Shown: positions 14,895 to 21,156 of the stretch, one piece after another
Numbering within the stretch: position 1 is the first letter of the stretch
Layout: every line of letters begins with the position of its first letter
Origin: Clostridia bacterium
Lineage (GTDB): Bacteria; Bacillota; Clostridia; Oscillospirales; Acutalibacteraceae
Assembly: GCA_017381395.1 (NCBI GenBank)
Contig: JAFOCH010000052.1
Location: 1 to 21,156, forward strand
Length of the DNA: 21,156 nt
Direction of reading: 5' to 3'
Notes under the pieces: model-generated
The model's input: only the letters and a program-made list of their open reading frames with translations
Told to the model about the DNA's origin: nothing
Databases searched by the model: none
Position numbers and translations under genes: made by a program

Positions 14895-16365
14895 CGTCAT
14901 CCTCCATAACCGCCCATAATCTCGAAATTTGCGGTTGCTGACGGAGTGATTTCGGTTTCAACGAAAATGCGCGAAGCTCCTGCTTCCATATCGGTCGTTG
15001 GTATACCATGTTTCCGTTTGTCGAGTTTTGCTTTGCCGATGATGAAAGCATCGAAACACCGAAAGAACTTTGTTTCGCAAGCATCGTGAGGACAAGAATT
15101 ATTCCTGCTCCAATTCCGAGAAAGCCGAGTGTACCTCCGAGAATGATAAACCCGAATTTCAGCACTCGTATCCCTGACGAAAGCTCGTAATCGGGAATAA
15201 CAGCGTTTGCGATCCCCGAAATGGCTACAATGATAAGGGTAACAGGGCTTACGATTCCTGCCTCAACCGCCGCCTGACCCAAAATTAGTCCGCCTACAAC
15301 GCCAATTGCGCTACCGATTGCGTTGGGTACTCTTAGCCCTGCCTCACGCACAAGCTCAAAAAATATCTCCATAACGATATATTCAGCCACCGCAGAAAAG
15401 GGGATTTGGCGTCTGGTTTCGGCAATTATGGTCAAAAGTTGGCTAGGTATCAGCTCGTGATGAAAGCAGGTCAGTGCGAGAAAAATGCCCGATAACAGAA
15501 CGGATAAAATAAAGGCAAAGGTGCGGATGATTCGCGAAAAGGTGCCGCTTTGCCACCTTTGCTGGTTTCCTTCGGGCGAGTCGAGAAGCACCGCAAGCGA
15601 AATCGGCATAATGAGAGCAAAGGGGGTATTATCACATATCACGGCAATTTGACCGGCGGCAAGATATTCTGCGGTGCGGTCGGGCCTTTCGGTCGACAGT
15701 ATCGACGGAAAAAGGGACCATGTCGAGTCCTCGATAAGCTGCTCAACCATCCCTGCGCCCGAAATAAAGTCGCCTTTTATATTGTTCAGTCGGAATTTCA
15801 CCTTTTTTACTAGTTCGTCACTCGTCAAATCGTCAAGGTACATGATAGCGCATTTGCAGTCGTTAATTTTGCCTACCGAAACAAATTCAGTGCACAGTTT
15901 TGGACTTTTTATAATGCGTCGTAGCAAGGTGATACTCGTCCTGATGCTCTCGGTGTATCCTTCGTGAGAGCCCTTGATTACTGATTCGGTGTCGGGTGAT
16001 GAAACCGATCTTTTATCATACGCCTTTGTTTCAACAATGGCACATTTTATATCGCCGTCGGCATAAACAAGCGTGTCCCCCAAAAGAATGGATGCCGCCG
16101 CTTTATCAAGGCTGGTTTCGAGCTTTACGTTATTATACTGAATGGTAGCAAAAATATTTAAATCATCATCGTCGTTAAGCATAATCGCGCGGATGATAAA
16201 GTCGTTAATCCCAATCGTGTTTGCCATTCCGTCAATATAGGCCAGAAAGCATTTTACACCCTTTTTATTTTCAAACTCGCGAATGATAATATCCGCATTT
16301 TTATCGTAACAGAATTTATCTTTAATGTAACTAACGTTACTACGTATATTCATATCAAAATTCAC
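14887..16365 (-). CDS. Spore germination protein, GerA family A subunit
   Basis: The A subunit of the germinant receptor sits in the spore inner membrane and, with B and C, triggers germination. The protein is about 492 residues, the usual size. An N-terminal hydrophilic domain (1-270) contains KGDFISGAGMVEQLIEDSTWSLFPSILSTERPDR. The C-terminal membrane part has about five helices and the strongest family signature: ETRRQIPFSAVAEYIVMEIFFELVREAGLRVPNAIGSAIGVVGGLILGQAAVEAGIVSP. GTG at 16365 was chosen because GAGGG lies 8 bases upstream; TTG at 16380 and ATG at 16353 are alternatives. It is first in a two-gene operon with the B-C fusion and divergent from the carboxypeptidase gene. The germinant cannot be inferred. 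Confidence 0.95.
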   Translation of the reverse strand: MNFDMNIRSNVSYIKDKFCYDKNADIIIREFENKKGVKCFLAYIDGMANTIGINDFIIRAIMLNDDDDLNIFATIQYNNVKLETSLDKAAASILLGDTLVYADGDIKCAIVETKAYDKRSVSSPDTESVIKGSHEGYTESIRTSITLLRRIIKSPKLCTEFVSVGKINDCKCAIMYLDDLTSDELVKKVKFRLNNIKGDFISGAGMVEQLIEDSTWSLFPSILSTERPDRTAEYLAAGQIAVICDNTPFALIMPISLAVLLDSPEGNQQRWQSGTFSRIIRTFAFILSVLLSGIFLALTCFHHELIPSQLLTIIAETRRQIPFSAVAEYIVMEIFFELVREAGLRVPNAIGSAIGVVGGLILGQAAVEAGIVSPVTLIIVAISGIANAVIPDYELSSGIRVLKFGFIILGGTLGFLGIGAGIILVLTMLAKQSSFGVSMLSSSAKQNSTNGNMVYQRPIWKQELRAFSLKPKSLRQQPQISRLWAVMEDDDE

Positions 16366-16458
16366 AAACAACACCCTCAATTAGCATTTTCATTATTTTC
16401 CGTCATATACACCGAAAATTTTCATATATTTTATTAAAAATGATTTGGGAGTAAATGT

Positions 16459-17694
16459 ATGAGAATTTTATTAAAAAGAATTGTTTCGTTATTTATGATT
16501 CTACCTTTAATTTTTGTAACCGCATCTGCCGATGGTGAGTATCAACGAATGAATATCGTAACCGAATACGCTTCACCCGATTTAATGAGTGATATTAAGG
16601 ACGAGGAAGAGGTTTTGACCGCATCTGACGGCAGTTTGCAGCTTAACGCAAAATCGGCTATTCTGATCGAAATGAATTCGGGAAAGGTTCTTTTTGAAAA
16701 GGATTCAGGCGTAAAAATGCCGCCTGCATCAATTACAAAAATTATGACGCTTTTGCTCGTTATGGAGGCAATCGAGGCAGGCAAATTTGATTATAATACC
16801 GAGGTTACCTGCTCCGAACATGCGGCATCAATGGGCGGCTCACAAATTTGGCTTGAGGTCGGTGAAAAAATGACTGTGGATGAGCTTTTACGCGCGTCTG
16901 CAATCGGCTCGGCGAATGATGCTACCTGCGCTTTGGGTGAACTCGTTTCCGGTAGCGAAGAGGGATTCGTCGCGCTTATGAATGAACGTGCGAAGTCGCT
17001 TTCAATGATCAATACAGTGTTTAAAAATTGCTCGGGTCTTGATGCTGACGGACATATAACGACAGCGCGTGATATTGCTACTATGTCACGTGAACTATTA
17101 AAGCACAAGGATATAACTAAGTATACTACCGTTTGGATGGATTCCCTGCGCGATGGCAAAACCGAGTTGGTAAACACAAATAAGCTTGTTAGATTCTATG
17201 ACGGAGCAACAGGACTTAAAACGGGAACTACAAGCGGTGCAGGATGCTGCTTGTCTGCGTCGGCGACAAGAGATGGACTTAGTTTAATCGCGGTTGTACT
17301 AGGTTGCGATTCAAGTAATAATAGATTTCAGGATGCAAAAAAATTGCTTAATTATGGCTTTTCAAATTACGGCAACGCGACTATAAAAATTTCTCAGGAC
17401 GAATTGCCCGATCTGCCCGTTACAAAGGGTACAAAAGCTACCGTAACCCTTACCTGTGAAGAGAGTATTTCTTTTCTAGTCACAAAGGGCAAGGAGGGCG
17501 ATGTTCAAAAAAGCTTTGACATACCCGAAACATTGGAGGCGCCGATAAAGGCAGGGGAGACAATTGGAACGGTAACCTTTATCCTGGACGAAAAAACGCT
17601 GGGGCAGCTTCCTGTTGTGACATCTAATGAAGTTCAAAAAATGACATATTCAAAGGGCTTTTTGAGGGGCGTGTTGGCGCTGTTCATAAAATAG
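16459..17694 (+). CDS. Secreted D-alanyl-D-alanine carboxypeptidase (PBP5/DacF family)
   Basis: This class C penicillin-binding protein removes the terminal D-Ala from peptidoglycan stem peptides and limits cross-linking. The 411-residue protein has an N-terminal signal (LLKRIVSLFMILPLIFV) with a likely cleavage after Ala24 in TASA-DGE. The active-site motifs are Ser91-Ile-Thr-Lys94, Ser151-Ala-Asn153 and Lys254-Thr-Gly256. A beta-rich PBP5-type C-terminal domain (about 305-390) is followed by KGFLRGVLALFIK, an amphipathic end that may hold it to the membrane. ATG at 16459 has GGGAG 7 bases upstream. It is divergent from the germination operon, which hints at a spore-cortex role as for DacF or DacB, but I see no clear sporulation promoter and the exact paralogue is uncertain. 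Confidence 0.92.
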   Translation: MRILLKRIVSLFMILPLIFVTASADGEYQRMNIVTEYASPDLMSDIKDEEEVLTASDGSLQLNAKSAILIEMNSGKVLFEKDSGVKMPPASITKIMTLLLVMEAIEAGKFDYNTEVTCSEHAASMGGSQIWLEVGEKMTVDELLRASAIGSANDATCALGELVSGSEEGFVALMNERAKSLSMINTVFKNCSGLDADGHITTARDIATMSRELLKHKDITKYTTVWMDSLRDGKTELVNTNKLVRFYDGATGLKTGTTSGAGCCLSASATRDGLSLIAVVLGCDSSNNRFQDAKKLLNYGFSNYGNATIKISQDELPDLPVTKGTKATVTLTCEESISFLVTKGKEGDVQKSFDIPETLEAPIKAGETIGTVTFILDEKTLGQLPVVTSNEVQKMTYSKGFLRGVLALFIK

Positions 17695-17774
17695 TCATAA
17701 TGTAATATTTAACAAAAAATAATTATTTTAGACGCGAATTTAATGTAAAAATATCAGTTATATGTAATGGTATG

Positions 17775-17795
17775 ATAAAAATATGATATTTTTAT
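17775..17795. repeat. Perfect AT-rich palindrome in the gap before the dockerin gene
   Basis: Two 10-base arms, ATAAAAATAT and ATATTTTTAT, meet at a single central G. It lies about 80 bases beyond the carboxypeptidase stop and 100 bases before the dockerin promoter, in a 246-base very AT-rich gap. It could be a regulator site; chance is also possible at this composition. Confidence 0.5.
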
Positions 17796-17877
17796 ACTGA
17801 TATATTGGCATAATATACAAATAATTTTATCTATTTTATCTAATATAATGAAATTTAATGTTAGACTGAAAAACACC

Positions 17878-17906
17878 TTGAAATTGGCTCTCTAAATAGC
17901 TATAAT
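17878..17906 (+). promoter_or_regulatory. Sigma-A promoter of the dockerin gene
   Basis: TTGAAA (17878-17883) and TATAAT (17901-17906) are separated by exactly 17 bases. Transcription should begin near 17913, with AAAGAG as the ribosome site about 10 bases before the ATG. Confidence 0.75.
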
Positions 17907-17940
17907 AAAATGGAAATAAATATGAAAGAGATGTATTGTT

Positions 17941-18264
17941 ATGAAAAAAATTATTGTTTCAATTGTCACCGTTTGCTTCATTATTAGCACTCTTGCTACT
18001 ATCTGTGTAAGTGCTGCTCCGTCAGCTGACGTTAACAGAGACAGAAGATCATCTGCTAACGATATCCTTGCACTTAGTCAGCACATTCTTGGTGTTAATA
18101 CTATCAATAATTACAAGTATGACGTTAACGATGATGGCACTGTTGATTCAACCGACCTTGCTGCTCTTCAGAATCACATTCTCGGTGTATCTGTAATCGA
18201 AGAAGAGATTGTTGAAGAAGATCCGTTTGAACCCGGTATCGAAGACGCTGAAGACGAACTTTAA
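17941..18264 (+). CDS. Small secreted protein consisting of a dockerin-like module and an acidic tail
   Basis: This 107-residue protein has a signal peptide (MKKIIVSIVTVCFIISTLAT, cleavage near Ala25-26), then two dockerin-type calcium-binding repeats and an acidic tail. Repeat 1 (30-52) reads DVNRDRRSSANDILALSQHILGV; repeat 2 (61-83) reads DVNDDGTVDSTDLAALQNHILGV. Each keeps the D-x-N-x-D...D calcium loop, and repeat 2 has the Ser-Thr pair often used for cohesin contact in type I dockerins. The tail (84-107) carries about 13 Asp/Glu and no base. Dockerins normally sit at the end of an enzyme; here there is no catalytic domain. Codons favour GCT, GTT, CTT and AGA, unlike neighbours and closer to rpsT, suggesting high expression. 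It has its own promoter and terminator. Its role is unknown. Confidence 0.85.
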   Translation: MKKIIVSIVTVCFIISTLATICVSAAPSADVNRDRRSSANDILALSQHILGVNTINNYKYDVNDDGTVDSTDLAALQNHILGVSVIEEEIVEEDPFEPGIEDAEDEL

Positions 18265-18283
18265 TATCTAACTTTATAATAAT

Positions 18284-18319
18284 AAAAGACTCTGACCAAA
18301 TCGGCCAGAGTCTTTTTTG
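18284..18319 (+). terminator. Terminator of the dockerin gene
   Basis: AAAAGACTCTG (18284-18294) pairs with CAGAGTCTTTT (18306-18316), with an inner CC/GG pair beyond one mismatch, followed by further T. It lies 20 bases after the stop. Confidence 0.9.
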
Positions 18320-18328
18320 TTGCACATG

Positions 18329-18362
18329 ATTAAAAGCATCGAAATCAATCGATGCTTTTAAT
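18329..18362 (-). terminator. Terminator of the glycerophosphotransferase genes
   Basis: ATTAAAAGCATCGA (18329-18342) and TCGATGCTTTTAAT (18349-18362) form a perfect 14-bp stem with a 6-base loop. On the minus strand it overlaps the gene's TAA and ends in TTTTAAT. The preceding dockerin terminator stands back to back with it. Confidence 0.8.
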
Positions 18363-19791
18363 TAAATAATATATCTACAATCTTTTTAGCTGCGTCAAAT
18401 TTGTAATTGCTGAAATTAAATTGCTTAAACGACTCAACTTTATCATTATCAAATTCCTTTTTTTCAATCGCTTTGATAAGATTGTCGAAGTTGCTTACGA
18501 TTTTACCCGGTACAAATTTCTCAAACGGCTCGTAAAAGTCGCGAGTAGCTATATATTCGTCCAGGTCAAAGGTGTAAAATAGCATCGGTTTGTCTAATAG
18601 TGCCGCTTCATATATCAGCGAAGAGTAATCGGTTATGACTAAGTCCGCATAATTTAGAATATCGTTTACCTCGCGCAAATTCGATTGGTCAAAAAGCACG
18701 TCCTTGTGCCTGTCCGAAATTGGCACCTGCTCCTTAATAAATGGATGCATTTTAAAAATGACCTGCATATTATTCTCTCTGCAAACATCCGCTAGTTTGT
18801 CCAAGTTAAGCATTTCAAAAGGATAATGTGCGCTTTCTTTACCGTTTCCACGGAATGTCGGCGCAAACAGAATGGTGAATTTGTCAGTGTCCTTTTTTGT
18901 AGTGGATTTTAAATTGTCACAACGGGGGACACCGGTGGCATAAACGCATTCCATCGGAATACCGAATGCCTCGGCATAATATTTCCTAATCCCGTCACCG
19001 CTGACAAAGGCGTGGGTATAGCATCTGTGCGCATTTGAGTCAAACCGTAATGAACCTTCTTTACCGAGTCGGCTGTAACCAAATGTCTTAAACGCGCCAC
19101 AAGCATGCCAAAGTTGAGCTATTTTCACCTTTTTATCGTAATTGAAACGATAAACAATCGGGTGATAATCATCAATAATTATAGTTTCGCTTTGTCCAAG
19201 CATCCACGCCGTTTTAATATAATATTTGAAATTGGGTTTATCGGTAAATGAAAATTTAATTTTGAGTCGATTTTTAAGTTTATCTCTTTTTAAAATTTCG
19301 TCCAAAATATCCTTTTCATTACCTGAAATGTCTTTTCTTGATTGACTGGTAAAAAGGACGCGATCGTTTGATTTTGCCACCATTTTGGCTGCATGAAATA
19401 TGGTTTTGAGTATGATATCTGCGCATTTTACGGTTAAATTTACCTTTGTAGGTGACAATTTGCTTATTAAACTAATTTCATCGTTGTTGCAATTTAGTTC
19501 AATCCTATACACGCCGCCGTTGTCGCTAAAATCACGGCTATCAATACTATCTGCTTCGATTTCGCCGTCGAATTTAAGCACCCATTTTCCGTTCGGGATG
19601 GGTGCTTTATCATACCCCGAGGCCAAATCAAAGCAAGCGGTAAAACCATCCTCGCCATCGTCCTTATATAATGGCGTAAAGCGTTCCTTTTCATTTTTGT
19701 AAAAAAAATGAATATCACCGCTTTTGCCCTTTCCGCAAATAAAAAGAAGGGCGCGCTTTATATATGCTGATGTAATAACATTTTTACTCAT
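18358..19791 (-). CDS. CDP-glycerol glycerophosphotransferase family protein (TagF-like), downstream copy
   Basis: Enzymes of this family transfer glycerol-phosphate (or ribitol-phosphate) from the CDP-activated form when building teichoic-acid-type polymers at the inner membrane face. This 477-residue copy has a beta-rich N-terminal domain (about 1-125: SGDIHFFYKNEKERFTPLY, PNGKWVLKFDGEIEAD) of the kind found ahead of such transferases. The catalytic GT-B domain follows: LWHACGAFKTFGYSRLGK, YATGVPRCD, ILFAPTFRGNGKESAHYPF, FKMHPF and VITDYSSLIYEAALLDKPMLFYTFDLDEY, then RDFYEPFEKFVPGKIV. ATG at 19791 follows GGAGGG by 7 bases; ATG at 19806 overlaps that site. It begins 21 bases after its paralogue. 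The exact polymer is not determinable. Confidence 0.9.
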   Translation of the reverse strand: MSKNVITSAYIKRALLFICGKGKSGDIHFFYKNEKERFTPLYKDDGEDGFTACFDLASGYDKAPIPNGKWVLKFDGEIEADSIDSRDFSDNGGVYRIELNCNNDEISLISKLSPTKVNLTVKCADIILKTIFHAAKMVAKSNDRVLFTSQSRKDISGNEKDILDEILKRDKLKNRLKIKFSFTDKPNFKYYIKTAWMLGQSETIIIDDYHPIVYRFNYDKKVKIAQLWHACGAFKTFGYSRLGKEGSLRFDSNAHRCYTHAFVSGDGIRKYYAEAFGIPMECVYATGVPRCDNLKSTTKKDTDKFTILFAPTFRGNGKESAHYPFEMLNLDKLADVCRENNMQVIFKMHPFIKEQVPISDRHKDVLFDQSNLREVNDILNYADLVITDYSSLIYEAALLDKPMLFYTFDLDEYIATRDFYEPFEKFVPGKIVSNFDNLIKAIEKKEFDNDKVESFKQFNFSNYKFDAAKKIVDILFN

Positions 19792-19812
19792 AAAGCTGCC
19801 CTCCATTATATT

Positions 19813-21156
19813 TTATTCTTTTGTGCCTAAAATCAGCCAGTCAATGACTCTGTCGGTCGATCCTCCGTCCTGATACTCAAAGTTTTTATCTCTAAACGGA
19901 GCAACCTTTTCCTGCTCAAAATCGTTTGTTTCGATTGCCTTAATTAGCTCACCAAATGTTTTTACAATTTTACCGGGAACAAATGTTTCAAACGGCTCGT
20001 AAAAATCGCGTGATGAAATGTATTCGTCGAGATCGAATGCATAAAAAAGCATGGGAATATTTAAGCTCGATGCCTCGTAAACCACCGATGAATAGTCGGT
20101 TATAAGCAGGTCGGTGATAAAGAGAATATCGTTGATTTCGCGATATTCAGATGCGTCAATCATAACGTCCTTAAATTCATCGGGGATGAAAATAGGTGTC
20201 TTAACAAACGGATGCATCTTAAAAATTACAACGCTGTCGGTCGATTTGCAATAGTTTCCGAGTGCTTGCATATTGATTTTGCCAAATGGATAATGTGCAC
20301 TTTTTGCACCGTTTCCGCGGAATGTCGGCGCAAAGAGGATAACCTTTTTACCCTTTGCTTGTTCAAATGCTTCGTACATTCTTTCTTTAACCTCGATTTT
20401 GTATTCGCTGTCAAAGAAAATGTCGGTACGAGGTACACCTGTGGGGTAAACCTTGCTTTCGGCAATCCCGAATGCCTCGGCATAGAATTTTGCTACGTGT
20501 GTAGAGCTTGCAATAGCGTGGGTATAAAGTTTGTGTGCCTTTGATTTCATAACCGGGCCGCCTGGTTTTCCTAGTCGGCTGAAACCAACTGTCTTAAATG
20601 CACCGCAAGCGTGCCATACCTGAATAATTTTGGTGTCTTTTCTATATTTAACGAGCTGTACGGTGGGGTTAAAGTCGTCGATAAGTATGATGTCAGCTCT
20701 GCCAAGCAGATACGGCATTTTAAATTTATCAATGAATGAGCGTCGAGTTTTAAGACTTTCCTTAAACATCATGTGGATTTTGTACTGTTTATTCAGTCCT
20801 CTCTCGCACATTCTGTCATAAACAAGCGCTAAATTGCCGCCGATTTGAGCACGCGAATCGGAGGTGAAAAGAACGTTTTTGCCCGAATGAGGCAACATAT
20901 TAGATGCGTAAAAAATAATTTTGAACCACGATTTATTAAACCAGTAAATAAGCGGTTTAAACAGCTTAATAAATCCTTTTATGAATTTAATAAACGGATT
21001 TTTCTTATTCGGGTGCTGATAAAAAATATCGAGCGTTAAGCCACCCTTTGCATTGAGGGTCGGGTTTGCTTGATAATAATGCTTTGCACTTTTTTCAAAC
21101 GTTTTATAAAAACGCTGGATTTTAACAGATCTGTCGCTACAATAAACGTATTCATC
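19813..21156 (-). CDS. CDP-glycerol glycerophosphotransferase family protein (TagF-like), upstream copy, 5' end outside window
   Basis: The frame stays open from the stop at 19813 to the window edge, giving at least 447 residues; the ATG at 20898 is internal, not the start, since the codons before it run on without a stop (for example DEYVYCSDRSVKIQRFYKTF at the edge). The visible N-terminal part is basic and aromatic (PFIKFIKGFIKLF), suited to membrane contact. The GT-B core matches the downstream paralogue closely: VWHACGAFKTVGFSRLGK, YPTGVPRTD, ILFAPTFRGNGAKSAHYPF, FKMHPF, LITDYSSVVYEASSLNIPMLFYAFDLDEY and RDFYEPFETFVPGKIV. The two genes are 21 bases apart and probably co-transcribed. Family membership is secure; the polymer and donor are not known. 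Confidence 0.9.
   Translation of the reverse strand, partial: DEYVYCSDRSVKIQRFYKTFEKSAKHYYQANPTLNAKGGLTLDIFYQHPNKKNPFIKFIKGFIKLFKPLIYWFNKSWFKIIFYASNMLPHSGKNVLFTSDSRAQIGGNLALVYDRMCERGLNKQYKIHMMFKESLKTRRSFIDKFKMPYLLGRADIILIDDFNPTVQLVKYRKDTKIIQVWHACGAFKTVGFSRLGKPGGPVMKSKAHKLYTHAIASSTHVAKFYAEAFGIAESKVYPTGVPRTDIFFDSEYKIEVKERMYEAFEQAKGKKVILFAPTFRGNGAKSAHYPFGKINMQALGNYCKSTDSVVIFKMHPFVKTPIFIPDEFKDVMIDASEYREINDILFITDLLITDYSSVVYEASSLNIPMLFYAFDLDEYISSRDFYEPFETFVPGKIVKTFGELIKAIETNDFEQEKVAPFRDKNFEYQDGGSTDRVIDWLILGTKE

Noticed and set aside
16382..16411. Possible sigma-G promoter ahead of the gerA operon (TGTATA, 17 bases, AATGCTA on the minus strand)
   Set aside because: The -10 matches the CATWMTA consensus at only 5 of 7 positions, and the implied start falls on the chosen ribosome site (16374-16378), which leaves almost no leader.
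20226..20544. Overlapping open frames within the upstream TagF-like gene
   Set aside because: The minus-strand transferase frame is long and motif-rich throughout this interval, so the others are shadows.
20896..20898. ATG as the start of the upstream TagF-like gene
   Set aside because: The frame is open for 86 further codons to the window edge with plausible sequence, so this methionine is internal.
1..21156. CRISPR array, prophage, insertion sequence or defence island
   Set aside because: No regular spaced repeats, transposase or integrase motifs, or terminal inverted repeats with target duplications were seen; the inverted repeats found are mostly terminators and promoter-linked sites.

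Overview
The window looks like chromosomal DNA from a spore-forming, Gram-positive Clostridia-type bacterium. SpoIIE, a GerA-type germinant receptor locus, LexA, CdaA/CdaR, ComF and RecD2 all have Firmicutes character. A small secreted protein with a type-I-like dockerin module, plus TagF-like teichoic-acid polymerases, suggests an anaerobic, possibly ruminococcal, gut lineage. That placement is inference from gene content. The DNA is moderately AT-rich, promoters are mostly sigma-A-like, and several genes appear to start at GTG or TTG, chosen here by Shine-Dalgarno spacing.

Layout. 1-139: the end of rpsT, converging on a flavin-reductase-like gene (196-687, minus) across a shared hairpin. 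751-3045 (minus): spoIIE, whose promoter region has a 21-bp spacer and Spo0A-box-like sites. Divergent from it is lexA - an 85-residue unknown - dinB (3290-5389), a compact DNA-damage cassette with a possible operator at the lexA transcription start. A hairpin at 5419-5460 separates dinB from convergent ispF (minus). 6122-8231: cdaA and cdaR (c-di-AMP synthesis and its regulator), overlapping, without glmM directly behind them. 8332-11542: a small membrane protein, recD2 and comF, closely packed. 11603-12625: an MreB-family gene with its own consensus promoter, then tRNA-Thr(CGT). 12837-16365 (minus): a two-gene germinant receptor operon in which the B (permease) and C (lipoprotein) subunits are one continuous polypeptide. 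16459-17694: a secreted D-Ala-D-Ala carboxypeptidase. 17941-18264: the small dockerin protein. 18358-21156 (minus): two tandem CDP-glycerol glycerophosphotransferase-family genes, the upstream one running off the window edge.

Together the genes cover sporulation and germination (spoIIE, ger locus), cell-wall shape and polymer synthesis (mreB-like, carboxypeptidase, teichoic-acid enzymes, cdaA/cdaR), and DNA repair and competence (lexA, dinB, recD2, comF). I found no phage, insertion sequence, CRISPR array or defence island. The most unusual items are the GerAB-GerAC fusion, the free-standing dockerin protein with an acidic tail, and the uncharacterised protein locked between lexA and dinB.
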